Below, one piece after another: positions 1 through 11,226 of a stretch of DNA of 64,000 nt. The notes under the pieces were generated by a model that had not been told where the DNA came from, did not search any database, and was given only the letters and a program-made list of their open reading frames with translations. Each line of letters starts with the position of its first letter. Position 1 is the first letter of the stretch. This stretch comes from Reticulascus tulasneorum (taxonomy: Eukaryota > Ascomycota > Sordariomycetes > Glomerellales > Reticulascaceae). The stretch is taken from the NCBI GenBank assembly GCA_001557505.1, contig LSAX01000001.1:1-64000 (forward strand), read 5' to 3'. A program made the position numbers and the translations under genes.

Positions 1-1239
1 AAAAATAATAAAAACTAAAAAATAAATAAATAAATAAAACCCTAAATAAAAATAACCCTAATTAACTAAAATAAAAAACTAATTAATTAAAAATAAAATA
101 AACTAATAACTAAAACTAATAAAAATTATCTTTAGGTAGAAGATATTAATAAGGCTTCACAACGAAGTTGCCTTTTTATCTTACTTAATAATTAAGGGTT
201 TATATTAAGATTAATATTAATAATATTTGATTTTCACTTTATATCTTATAAAGTATATAAGATAAAATATCTTAATATATATCTTATCTATTACCTTAGT
301 AAAATAATTTTTTTCTGTTTTATCATCTTTAAATTAAAATTAGGTTAGATTTATTAAAAAAAATTAAGGTAATAAATATAGCTAATTACCCTTAACATAA
401 TAAAACCCCAGACCCCTTTTAGTTTCTGACTAATAACTAACACCTTAGCTTTATTATTATTATAAACTAAACCTTATCTACCTTATTTTAATATCATATT
501 AACCTATCTTTTTTCTAACTTTTATTTCTTTCTTCTTCTTCTTCTTCTCTTCTCTTATAAATCTACATATCTTTAAGATGATAATACCTTATTTATTAAA
601 TATTACTTTTCATATAAAAATCTATAACCTTAACTCTATAATACTTAGATATCACTATATATATAGTTAAATAGATAACCAATATTAATTATATCGTTAT
701 AAGATAAAGTCCTAGATAATTGACGGAAACTGAAGATTGGTTATACTTAGCTTACAGGTCTAGACCAACCTATATCACCAAATAGATTATTCGTTAGTAG
801 TTCGGCTACCTTAGATCGTCCAGGACTGAACAATTAGCCTTGGCGGGCGGGGCATTTACCATTTGACTCCCGAGTGTCAAATTTTTCACTCCTACCAGCC
901 CTTCCCGTATCACTGTAAAGCCCCATACATTTACCCCTAACCTACTACCTAAGCACCTGTTTTCCTTCTATAATATTTAGGGTTTTTGTCATTCTGGCTG
1001 GTGATATCGGTGAAATGCACTAAAGTCTGCCAACAGGTGACTAGGCTCCGGTTGGTAAATGCTGATAAGACAGAAGAGAGACTGGGGTCATCATGTAGAG
1101 ACTGGCGCTGGCTAGGATGAAAGGGAACGGTTAGGGATGAGCCTGGGCTGAGATGGCTGTTTTGTTTGGTAGAAGCTGAGCTGAGATGATCGGTTTCGTT
1201 GGCACAAGATCGCTGTTGTGAATGTGTGATAAGTGCTAG
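1..1239. other. AT-rich, gene-free block and 5' flank of a WSC relic
   Basis: Roughly the first 830 bases are extremely AT-rich, with runs of TAA/ATA/TTA in all frames and no open frame worth reporting. This is the texture left by repeat-induced point mutation in ascomycete repeats. Scattered CCCTAA words near positions 40-60 are isolated and do not form a telomeric array. From about 840 the base composition returns to normal, and this stretch should contain the missing 5' half of the WSC pseudogene. I could not find a convincing upstream exon, only a possible splice acceptor (TAG) immediately before 1240. Confidence 0.6.
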
Positions 1240-1859
1240 TGCGGTGACTACGTGGCTAACGAGTGGGCGCCAAGCGCACAAGAATGGAATACGGAATGCA
1301 GTGGTGATTCGTTCCATATCTGCGGTGGTACCAATCGCCTCAACGTATTCGAGGCGGTGGTCTTAAAGCCGACGACGACCACCAGTGCGACGTCTACACG
1401 TACGACCACCAGTGCGACGACTACACCTACGACCTCGCCGACGTCGACGCCTCTAAACTGGCAGGATCTGGGTTGCTACCTAGATCTCGAGGACCCTCAC
1501 ACTCTCAGCAGCCACCTTGACGTAAATGGTGGCGGCGCAAATATGTCCATCGCAGGCTGCCAGTCTACGTGCCACACAGCCGGCTACTCCATGTCGGTGT
1601 CGAATCAGCGCAGGAATACTGGTGCGGCAACGCCATCCTTGGCCCGACTACCAACGTCCCCGCGCCCGCGAGTGCCTGTAACATGCCTTGCGCCGGTAAT
1701 CTTGCCCAGCTCTGCGGCGGCATGAATCGCATTAATATTTTCATCAAGGCGAAGGACTTGGGGCTGGACGGGGACGGTTTGGCTGCTCCACAACTGCCAT
1801 TCCAGCGCGGATTGTTTTGGGCTGCATTCTGGGTGACAATCGGAGTTTTGATGGTGTAG
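1240..1859 (+). pseudogene. WSC-domain cell-surface protein, 5'-truncated and frameshifted
   Basis: Two WSC modules can be read. The first is only a C-terminal half, entered at TGC GGT (1240) after an in-frame TAG that could be an intron end; it closes with CGGTNRLNVF. A Thr-rich linker (TTTTSATSTRTTTSATTT) leads into a second module beginning LGCYLDLEDP, with the Cys pattern C-x3-C and the WSC ending CGGMNRINIF. Between about 1593 and 1600 the frame changes: MSVSNQ is read where the other frame gives GVESAQEYWCGN, as expected if one base was lost. After the second module the new frame ends in a hydrophobic tail (residues before 1856), possibly a GPI-type or membrane segment. WSC proteins are secreted wall sensors or carbohydrate-binding proteins. 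The lost N-terminus and the frameshift make this a probable pseudogene. Confidence 0.7.
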
Positions 1860-2094
1860 TATCGAGACCTGACGATTGTTAGGAACTGCTATGCTTCCAT
1901 TAATATGTATATAAAACACAATACAGTCGACGCGCTTCGCGGATCTGTGAGCCATTGATTTAGACTAGATGATGTAGATACACTAAACGTACTAATCTGC
2001 ACGACCATACCTCCACTAAAGGGATGACATGACGTTGGGAGGTCTTGCGGATCAGGAATACAGCTGTAACAAGAGCGCGTATGTAATGCCAAGA

Positions 2095-4571
2095 CTAGAT
2101 GATCTGTACAGTTTTAAATTCACACCCCTGGAAAAGCGGGCACTCAAACATAGGCCATGTATCGTTTGGCCGGTCTCGAAACCTGGGCCAAAATATGTCT
2201 TTGTCACGGTCAACCCTTGCCTCGCAGTATCCGGCTCCAACTCTTTCATAAAAGCCGTTCCCAAACGAACGCAGGAGGAGAAACCAAGTCTCCGGAGGCA
2301 TCCCTGGATAGTGGTTGTTGATATAGACAGTCCGAGGTTGACCGGCTTCCTGCCCACGATCCTCCCAGGTAAACAATTCCAAGCAGAACAGTCTCTGTGG
2401 TTCACGCGGCTCGCCGCAGCAACCTTGGATGCAGGCTCGCTCCGTCCAGCACTTTGATTTCTTTTCCATGTGGCTTAGCAGCTGTCCAATACCCGGCAAG
2501 TCAAGCGAGAGGCCGTAGCTCAACAGGTTCCTTCCCCGAACCATGGCAGCCTGGACCATAACATTTGACTTTGATTCCCTGGTATTAAAAATCCAATTCG
2601 TTGTCGAAAACCTGTTCATGGCCGAAATCCCTACGTATTGTGTTTTGCTCAACTCTTCGTCGAGCAACACCAACTCCACAGGAACAAGAGGACCAGTCAG
2701 CCGGGCGTGTCCTCCTTTAATCTGGCCAGTTATATTATCCGGGTAGATGGGATCACACCAGACCTGATCGACCCGTGTACGTGTTGATGCTATGGTGGGC
2801 TTGTATTTCCACTGTGTGAAAACCCTGTGCGACACATATTCAGCTGGCGCGTTATTGGAAGCCCATGACCACGTTGGCGCTCTGTAGGGTGTGCTCCGCG
2901 ACGGCGGCAGCCAAGCGCCCATGGCGTAGACGTCTGGAACTGCTGTCCACGACAGGCCCATTAGGAAGTTCCGACGCCACAACCCGGCACAGTACTCTTG
3001 ATCGCCCGGTTGTAGTCCCGGGTGGCTCCCGTTTCCCATTGTTGACAGGGCCTTGAGCATCATGTTTGCCACTCCAGAAATGGCAACCAATTTGTCTGTG
3101 GGGTTTGTGATGAAACGGGCCGTGTAATTCTCTAGTATCCATCTCCAAGTCTCAAACAAGTGTTCCGGTGTGTAGTATATGCTGGGTGCAGTTGCTATGC
3201 CGAGGAGAGTCTTGAGCTCGGTGAAGGTCGAGTCCCTCACATCCCTAAAGCCAACTGTTTTTTTTTCATTCATGTGCCCACACTCGCAAATAGAGAGAAC
3301 GCAACACATCCACGTCATCTCGTAGCCATCAAAGTACAGTTTGCGGTTAGGCAGCAACTCTTCTTGAAGGCACCATCCGCGCCCGTCCAGCTGACTCCTC
3401 GCCATCCTGGAGGACGACGTGGGTGTCCCGCTGCCATCAGTGAGCATTCCCGGGGCAATGCGAGAAAGATCGGGGGCTCCCATCCGCACGCGAACCGCAT
3501 CTGCTGGCAGGAGGAGTTCCGGAGGCGGAGAAGTCTGCAAGCGACTTTGCCATGTTTGTTGTCCGTATTTTTGCGGTCCAAGGAACCCATCTTTGGACGA
3601 GCTGCCTCCATTGGCGAATATAGTAAGGTGCGAACGACCATAAATGTCAGACATCCGCAGCGCCTCACTAGACCAGTCTTGAGGATCGTCCTGGACAATA
3701 CAGAGAGAGTCTACCCAGAGGAGAGGAATTTTTAGCCCGCGGCAAACAACAACTGCGTCCCGGATGGTCCGCGGTAGAAACCCGCACGGGATGCCCATGG
3801 ACTGGTGCCCTTGCAGGTTATCAAGGGTGGTCTTGAACACGAAGTCGATATTTGAACCCCAGCAGTAGCTGAGGCACGCATACTTGCTTGGCCGAACATC
3901 TTGTACGAGTAGTACAGAGTCCGTTTCGGCAAGCGAAAATACATCTAGCAGACGCCGGGGCATGAAGCTTTCGCTGTTGGTGGATGGCTTGCAACTGCTG
4001 TGGTTAGCTTCGCAGTTCTCGAGCCATGATCGCGCGCGTTCCAATGCCTCGGTTGACCAGGAGGTGGATAAGATATCCAAGGTCTCCCCTCGACTAAGAC
4101 TCGAGTAAGTTAACTGTGGGTCGTGTGGAATTTGGAGTCGAGGATACAAATGACCTAGGCAAATAGCAACATTAGCTCTTAGTATTGTTATGCTGGAGTG
4201 ACATCTACAGCGCAAGAACTGAGTGAAATCAATGTACCTTGAACGAGGTCTTGTAACTTGAAGCTTGCAACGAAATATCCATTATGCCGTAGCCCGATTC
4301 CATCCTGAAGGATGATGTGCTTTCGCTCTGCATCGATTGAAGTCCAACCTGGATATATCTCGTCCACAATCTGGAGCTGAAATCGGCAGACGGGGCAGCC
4401 TTGCAGACTAGAATCTCGAAGTACCGATATACTTCTAAGCGGCGATAAATCTAGTGAGTTCATTGACCATTTGTGGCTGTCATCCTTGCAGGAACCCGTG
4501 GGACAAGCAGCTTCAAAGTTGGGGCGCTTTCGCCCCGGTGGCACGTTCAAGCTTTTACCGGGAAGGTCCAT
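2095..4571 (-). CDS. HET-domain (heterokaryon incompatibility) protein
   Basis: Two exons, 4571-4238 and 4154-2095, joined in phase across an 83-nt intron (4155-4237, GTACAT...CCTAG) give 797 residues. The HET domain starts near residue 202 with YACLSYCWG and continues with LPRTIRDAVVVCRGL, LLWVDSLCIVQDD, the spaced M..IY element and later GRGWCLQEELLPNRKLYF, which are the standard HET blocks. HET proteins act in allorecognition and can trigger programmed cell death when fusing strains differ; most copies have no assigned partner. Exon 1 carries a CPVC motif typical of HET N-termini. The frame is intact despite decayed surroundings. The start at 4571 is the first ATG of the open exon 1 frame. 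The upstream intergenic region is long, so this appears to be a stand-alone gene. Its specificity cannot be told from sequence. Confidence 0.88.
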
Positions 4572-7212
4572 GATCGGACAATAATCAGGTAACTCCGGTT
4601 AGCACTTACATATGTCAAATAATGATACACAGTAAAAAGGCCATTACTAAAATGGTTACAAGGAAGGCTGGGACATTATCAGTGTAGTACTTGTGGAGAA
4701 TATGGAACAGGGAGAAAAAAAGCGGTGAGTGCATTAAAGAGGGAAGAGACTAGCTAAGGGGCCGGCAGGCTAGAGACTGAGAGAGCAATTGCACTAACCA
4801 CGTTCGTCACGGGTGGTGGCAGCTGCCCGCACCCCATTTCAGGAACATGAAATCTGATCAATATAGTATGTCATACTACTAAATCTGTGGAGATAGCTTA
4901 CCTAGAGCTCATGGTGACACGCTGCTTCTGTAGGTATGGGAGGAGCCAATTTGGGTGAGATGGGAGTGTATAGGCGCACTTTGAGTGACGCGGGTGCTGT
5001 AGAGGCGGTGTGAGCATTAGCAGTTAATGGCTGGTATATGGCGCCATGGAGTTCTATAGGTACTAGCTAGCTCTTGAAGATGAGTGTAGCCTCCTTGGTT
5101 GTGTTTGTTGTGATAGGAAGAAGAAGGCGGGGTTCTAGTCTGAGAATGATTAATAACCTTAAGATATATGTAGACTTCCCCTTTGGAGAAGTAGGCTGCT
5201 TTGTCAATTGTCTTTGTAAAGTTCTTGTATGGCATTAATAGCCAAAATAGGGCTCTTGTGAAACACTATCTAACATCACTGTAGGCAATGTAAAGTCTCA
5301 AGCTTTCTTGAGATTATAGTATAGCCAGGAGCGTATTGGCGTCTTTAAAAGTTTCTGGGCATGGACTATGTAAGCTGTTTCCGGCTGTCTTGTCGCTTAC
5401 ACTATACGTATTTCTTACTATTAAGTATCAGCTACGCTCGTGACGTGCCAACTTATGTTGCTTCTGATCAGGCTAATGCTTCAGCACGTTTTGCTTACGC
5501 AATGCTTCCTTTAAGCAGCGAGCTGAGGCATATTCGCGTAGCTTATGGATAACATCACAATATCACATTGTTACTTTATTGTGGCTGGCAGCACCGCCCA
5601 AAACGTGGCATGGGAGTTTAGCCTCAGCGGGGCTGAACGGATTATTTTCGGTGTGGAGGATATGATCCGACTAGTGTTCATGATGTGTTCTCGTGCGATA
5701 CGCCTGCAATACGTCTCCACTGCGTGAAAGGTGAAGCATCGCCAACGACCTCACATTTCCGCGCAGATGAATCAGCTATGACAACACAGCATCTGCTGAG
5801 CAATCTGTTTCATTCTTTGACATACCGTCTTCTAGAAAGATCGTATGTTGGCCATTTCACGTACAGCTCGCAGCTTCGTTCTCTAATCAGCCAGCCTCTC
5901 GCCAGAGCCTTGCCAAGAAGAAGCCAGTGCCGATACCAATCTTCATCAAGGACGGGAGGTTTCACCATTAGCATGTACTACTCGAGAACAGTACTGTAGC
6001 CCCGGTCTTCCATTCGGGAACTGCAATGCTCTCTCATCGAGCAGGGATGCTAAATCCTCCATACGGAAGGGGCTCGCGACGAATACCGCCCAAAGGAACC
6101 GCGCTGAATGGGCTATCAATGCCATGCACTTGGGTAGCCCCAGAATGACCTTTCTTATTCAGACACAAGGCGGTAGAGCGCTTGGCTCAAGGGCCGGGTT
6201 GAATTCTGGATTGCAAAGCCCCCTGCCAGACAACCAGTGACAGCTTGATGTACAGTTCTGGTCTTATCCTGCAACAGCTAGCATGCAGACGGCTTTTGTC
6301 ACGGCCGCCATGGGGCCTGGAGATCCTGATGTTTCTTGACCCAATCTGGTCGTCTTTGCCCCCTGGGACTCACATAACTACTCGCTGCTTTTGCTCAGGC
6401 TGCATCAGGCCCGGCTCAGCTTCGGCAGGTATCAGCACACCTTGTCCCACATATGGTCGTGCAATCTCGTTAGAACGTTGCAACTCTTACCAATGGCTCA
6501 AAAAGCGTCCCCCATCCAGGAAGGGGGCCTGGAACCTGGATAGCTGCGCGTCGATGACCCAAAACTTCGCAGACAATGATTTGCCTTTTTGGCTGCCCGA
6601 TCTTCTCCACCAGGGCAAGCACGGCGCATCGAAGCCGGCGCTAGCGATCCGCTTTGCCCTCGCTCGCTCGCTAGCCCACTAGCTGCTTCTTCTGTAGGCT
6701 TGCAGCGTTCTGCGCAAAGCCCTAGAGCCGCGAAACATCATGTTCATCAAGCCTAGCGGCTGCCAGTCCAACGATCTCACCGGACCTTACGTTGCTGGTC
6801 CGACTATACGAGAACTAAGCACCTGAGAATTAGCACTTCTATTCTGAATGCACGAAGTTCATGCTTCACGTACAGACTTCGTACGTACGTCACGGTCTTT
6901 CTATCAAATAATGACAAATTTCTATCCGTGTATTAGCACTACAAAGCCAACACTTACCAACATGTAACGACAAGAGCTGGCTCTGTGTTGCTTCCGTAAA
7001 CTGAGTTGAAGCCGTGACGCTAAAATCTGCTTACGTTTATGACCGGATGAGTGTGATGACGGGCTTCAGAAAGATGGCGTTCCTGGAGGAGAAAACAATT
7101 CTGGCGTAGTTATACATGGTTGCGATGAATTTAACATTATTTGGGGTTAAACAAGAGTCGTAGGGTGAACAACTAAGTCATCTCGCGCTAGCTGTTGATG
7201 TAGCGTAAGCCT
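4572..7212. other. 2.6-kb gene-poor region
   Basis: No open frame here has a recognisable domain, and all frames are short. The interval 6000-6700 is GC-richer and translates in short stretches that look like broken coding sequence: a frame near 6250-6420 has several consecutive plausible codons before a TGA. I could not assign a family. 6830-6920 contains a GTACGTACGT microrepeat and nothing else of note. Confidence 0.4.
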
Positions 7213-7744
7213 CTACTGCGAGCCTTTATTTACAAAGTTGTAGTACGATCGCTCGTGCACGATCTTCCACCCACGCACAGCTTCATCTGATAAGCTCCCA
7301 TCCCATTGTGCACCTTCACCTTCCCATCTCCACCAAAACAGCGAAACGCCAACTAAGCGCAGTGTCTCCTCCGCTTTGAGGCCTGCGTGGGGAAGATCCA
7401 TTACAGCTTCTCCCTCGCATCTCATCTCGCAAACCACAAACTCCGGCGTGAACCCTGTTGTCTTTGGCTCGGTGATGCGGAAAGTGGGTATGGCGGAGTA
7501 CGCTTGGGTGTAGAACTCGCGTATCGCGTCGATACCCTCGCGAGAAACACCATTCACTTTGTGATGTCATGTTAGTCGGGTCTCATTACTGGGTGAAAGG
7601 TTCAGCTTCCGTACCTACGTCGTTGAACACGGCGTCCTTTGCGTGCCACGACATGAGCGCATCAACATCGCGCTTTTCTGATGCTTCCCGTAGGCTCGCT
7701 GAACGGGCTTCGATCAGAGCTTGAATTGCCTCTTGACTATGCAT
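7213..7744 (-). CDS. SnoaL-like / NTF2-fold small protein
   Basis: Two exons, 7744-7615 and 7556-7213, join across a 58-nt intron (7557-7614; GTACGG donor, CTAAC branch, AAAG acceptor) to give 157 residues. The N-terminal half (AIQALIEARSASLREASEKR, DVDALMSWHAKDAVFNDVV) and the second half (GIDAIREFYTQAYSAIPTF, ...HERSYYNF) have the helix-helix-strand spacing and length of SnoaL-like polyketide-cyclase/NTF2-fold proteins (typically 130-160 residues). Such proteins bind small hydrophobic substrates; some are cyclases or isomerases, and many have no known activity. The start at 7744 is preferred over an upstream in-frame ATG (7813) because it gives the family's usual length. Catalytic residues cannot be assigned with confidence. 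Confidence 0.7.
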
Positions 7745-8275
7745 GTTATGATCGCAGCGAGATGTTGTTTTTATACTGTAAAAAAGATTTCGACTTTCTT
7801 TTGAGGCGATCACAACTTGCCTTCACGCGGGGTAACGCGGCTAAACCTCGGTTCCAACGCAAAAGTCAACCAGGTTTGTTACGGGAGCAGAGTTTCTCCC
7901 ACTGTCACGAAAGCCCGACGGCAACACATAGACGTCCCGCAGTCCGAAGTCCGCGTGACGAGGGGGTATATGTATAGTTAATTGATACGGTACCAAATCA
8001 GGTAATTCCATTTCCAAAACCGGAATTATTATTTAGACGTAACGGCGACGGAACCGGAACAACTAACTATGGACCCGAGGGACCGGCGCCCCAAGGGCTG
8101 GACGTTGGACCCCGCCACGGGCCACTGGGAGCTGGTACGCAAACCAGGGACGTGGGCTAGGAAATCTGAAGGAGCTTGGCGATACTCGGAATATTGTTAT
8201 ACCGACATTCGTCATCCGCTACAGTTGGCTGGAGATCAAAAGATCGTCGTCGAAAATGCGACCTCGCACCATTCA
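7745..8275. other. Flank between SnoaL-like gene and transposon relic
   Basis: This contains the presumed promoter of the minus-strand SnoaL-like gene and the left flank of the dead transposon. An 82-codon frame (8069-8317) runs into the transposase relic in the same frame, but its first part resembles nothing I know. I searched by eye for a terminal inverted repeat partner to the sequence near 7985-8030 and found none. Confidence 0.4.
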
Positions 8276-9270
8276 ATGGCACGCAAGTTATCGAAGTTCC
8301 AACGATCCGAGCTCTAGAATATCATCATAAGCAAGTTAAAAGGTGAGGAATCTATTACTGACAAGGAGATAGCCAAAACGATTGTTCCTTGTACCACGCG
8401 AACCGTTCGTTATACGCGATCGAGCATACTTCAACATGGCACGATCGATGCTCCTCGCAAGACTACAGGTCGACGTAGGGAAATAACAGAAAATATATGG
8501 CTGGCTTTATAGGACCATCTATATTAGTACCCTGGCATAAGTCAACAAGACATAGCTAATTTCCTTCGTAAACGATATCACGTCACTATGTCCCGATTCA
8601 TAATTAGTAAAACGCTGGAACGAGTCGGCTGGACTAAGAAGGTCATATAAACGTCGCGAAAGAACAAAGCTAGAACCTATGAGACGATTATATTGAGCAA
8701 CGATCTTATTATAAGCCGGACCAAATGATTTTTATAGATGAAAGCGGATGTGATCGTGGTCTCATAATTTCGGGACGAGGTTATACTCTGAAAGGTGTGA
8801 TGCTGGTGTAGGTCAAGCGGTTCTACCTAGGGAAGAGAGTCCAAATGTTGCTAGCATAGACTATGAACGGTGTTATCTATTCCGAGGTGTATAAAGAGAA
8901 CACGGATGTTAATATATTTAAGGGATTTCTAGAGAGGTTTCTACCGTTCTGTAGTAGATATCCTAAGCGAAGATCAGTTATCTTCATGGATAACGTTTCG
9001 TTCTACTTTATCTTACTAAGGATTAAAGAGATACTCGCTGAAGTAGGTGTGTTAGTAGAATATTAACTACCGTACTCTCCAAATTTGAACCTAATTGAGC
9101 TGCTGTTTGGCTTTATCAAGAATCGCATCAAGAAGAGGTCTTATCAAGACGCCGATTTGATCTAAAATGACTTTATATTATACTTACGGATGTAGATTAA
9201 TCTTGTAGGATGGGATAAGAAGATTGTGAGAGGGCATTTCAGATTAGCATAGATTTATATTAATAAATCT
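8276..9270 (+). mobile_element. Tc1/mariner-type (DDE_3) transposase relic
   Basis: A degenerate transposase frame starts MARKLSKFQRSEL and has a first in-frame stop immediately after. An N-terminal helix-turn-helix is visible (ITDKEIAKTIVPCTTRTVRY), then GWTKK and, after a frame change near 8730, FIDESGCDRG (first catalytic Asp). The second Asp lies in IFMDNVSFYF, and the third acidic position lies in the block YSPNLNLIELLFGFIK. Several TAG, TAA and TGA codons interrupt it, and the neighbouring sequence is enriched in TA. This is the fungal Tc1/mariner family with a DDE_3-type catalytic core, now inactive. Terminal inverted repeats and target duplication were not located, so the ends given are those of the coding relic only. 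Confidence 0.8.
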
Positions 9271-9324
9271 CTAAAATAAAATGAAAATCATGTTATATGA
9301 TAAGGAATCTTAAGTCTTATTCTT

Positions 9325-10587
9325 CTATCTGTAATAATCTAAAAATGATCTAATGTTATAAACATGAGACCACGGAACGCCTTCAGGTATTCCATACTGA
9401 GTATAGAATCTGAACATCTTTTCTTGGTTAACAGCGAGCACGTTGAGGTTATAGTAATGCGCTAATGTCAACTCCTCTATTATATTATAATGCTCTTTCA
9501 GTTCGTTAGCGCTCACTTGAGACCGTTGCTATTCACTGTACTCTCGGACTACGACGTCTCTAGGCAGATTTAACCCCATAGTAGGAGAAGTGGGAAATAC
9601 CATCCTTGGGGTTGAAGGGGGATTTGTGGTAGAGGCCCCTCCAGGCGTATATAAATGATAATGAACTAAGGTGGTACCATGTGACGAGCCGTCTGAGTCC
9701 TGTCGCCTCCACTTGCAGGTTTATTTCTTCTCCCGTTCTTTACGTCCCCTCTCTTCTCGCTTACGTTCGTCATCCAGTACCAGTCGACGGAAGTCTTCTG
9801 GGATATCGTCGTGTCCGTTTAAAGGTTTCCTTGCTTGTAAATGATCGGCAAGCATCTTTACATGATAGATATTTTATAACAAATGACCAATCAACATCCA
9901 TTTTTGGAAACTCCTTATATATATTTCCTGTTCGACGGTTGGTTTAAATAAGACAAGCTTCGTCTTTACACTTATATTGGCAAGCTTTGGTCGGAGGATA
10001 TATTTCCAAAAGTTTCGTGGCGATATCATAATATCTAGCTCTGATTCACCTGTTTATCCTCTATTCTTCACGAATGAGGTTAAAGACGAAATGAGTGTCC
10101 AGAATTTCAACGTTGAAAGATTCTCAGCGGAGCCAGTTTCAGGTCCCGCTGTGACTCGTACAGTGCGCTGGCGCGCCTCTTTGTGCATTCACTTAGTCAG
10201 ATTTGGAGCCACCGTTTTTTACCCTGACACGTGCGTTTGGCAATCGACGTCACTTTAAACGAATGACTAAGAATACGAGCATCCTATGTAATTATCCGAG
10301 ACAAGAGGGACGGTCCGGCAAGCGGTTGGACTCCGATGCGCTTGCCTACACAGCTGCCACATCCGTTTGGCAGCAGCAAATTCCATCCCGGAATACATAC
10401 AGTCGTCAAATATATTTCTGGTCATGCTACTTCTTGTTGTGAAAACGAGCATAGAATAGACTTGAGCGGGATAAAGATCGATTATCGACTGATAGCTAAG
10501 GATGAATCGGGGGCGCTGTCGTGGCTCCGAATCGTTGCAGTCTCGATTGGATTCTGCGGACGGCGCGCTCACTGCAGCCAGCGGCAT
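9325..10587 (-). pseudogene. Degenerate long coding frame of unknown family
   Basis: Read on the minus strand, one frame continues from 10587 down to 9325 without changing register, interrupted by eight stop codons (TAG at 10267-10269, then mostly TAA, one TGA and one TAG). Between them are long protein-like stretches: MHKEARQRTVRVTAGPETGS, FWKYILRPKLANISVKTKLV, a basic Glu/Arg/Lys-rich coiled region (ERKREERGRKEREKK), and a C-terminal block NELKEHYNIIEELTLAHYYN. Every stop could have arisen from CAA, CAG or CGA by C-to-T change. About 420 codons are involved. I do not recognise the family. Its position between two transposase relics suggests a mobile-element or repeat-associated gene, but that is inference. 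Confidence 0.55.
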
Positions 10588-10705
10588 CAGTTATATCATG
10601 GCCTGGCAACTTACGAAGGTCATCAGGTTGCGTTGGGAGGGAACGAGTTGCGGTACGCAGCAGATGCGTTTGTTTGGTTTCGCGTGAAGCCACCAGCCTC
10701 TCCAA
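10496..10705 (-). mobile_element. Second Tc1/mariner transposase N-terminal fragment, inverted
   Basis: A short minus-strand frame reads DDLRKLPGHDITDAAGCSER followed by AVRRIQSRLQRFGATTAPP. This is the same helix-turn-helix layout, ending in the APP(N) turn, seen at the N-terminus of fungal Tc1/mariner DDE_3 transposases; compare ITDKEIAKTI...TRTVRYTRSSILQHG in the copy at 8276. Nothing of the catalytic domain follows, so it is a truncated copy in the opposite orientation. It overlaps the 5' end of the unidentified degenerate frame, in a different register. Confidence 0.5.
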
Positions 10706-11226
10706 GCCAGCGAGGCACCTTGGCGCTGCTGATAGTTGCCTTAGGAGTCAGGCACCAGAGACTGGCCACTGTGCTGTGCTCTTTCAGGTGACCTCAATGT
10801 TCCCGGATACTAGAATTAAGTCCTGTAACGTGTCCTGGATGTTCTCCACTTGTCTCCTTGGCAAGCGGCCAGGTGAATTGCTTGCACCGTCTGCTGGGAC
10901 GGACTGGGGGCTACCTGGTGAACGGGTGCTAGGAATTGCCGGCCCTCGCTCCTCCCAGTACGGGGCGACACGTCTGCTGATGCTGTCTCGCGCCTGTCCA
11001 CACACGCGCCTCATCGTCGGCTTAGCGCGCGCACCAGAGAAGCACGATGATTGGGCAGCGGGGCAGTCCTGTGTGCCACACCTGGCACTTGTTTTTCAGC
11101 TGACGAAGAACTGTTTACCATGCCGCCCAACAATATCCACCGGCGCGACGATGCTTAGCTATGCTGCGGCATCCGATCTTCACTATCTTCTGGTTTATGA
11201 GGAGTCTCCTGCGCCGAGATGCTTCC
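10706..11226. other. Anonymous interval between relics
   Basis: This interval is GC-richer than its left neighbour. A plus-strand frame of 307 codons spans it (10521-11444) but has no recognisable motif and overlaps the better-supported relic frame at 11227. I treat it as a chance frame. It probably contains unrecognised parts of the adjacent degenerate genes. Confidence 0.35.

Noticed and set aside
1..120. CCCTAA-like words suggesting a telomere
   Set aside because: Only isolated copies in AT-rich sequence; no tandem TTAGGG/CCCTAA array, so the window end is not a telomere on this evidence.
5361..6682. Several 60-145 codon plus-strand frames
   Set aside because: No recognisable family; codon patterns are interrupted, and I could not support a gene or a specific relic.
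7980..8060. Left terminal inverted repeat of the mariner relic
   Set aside because: I looked for a matching inverted copy near 9270-9330 and 9640-9690 and found none by eye; a computed self-alignment is needed.
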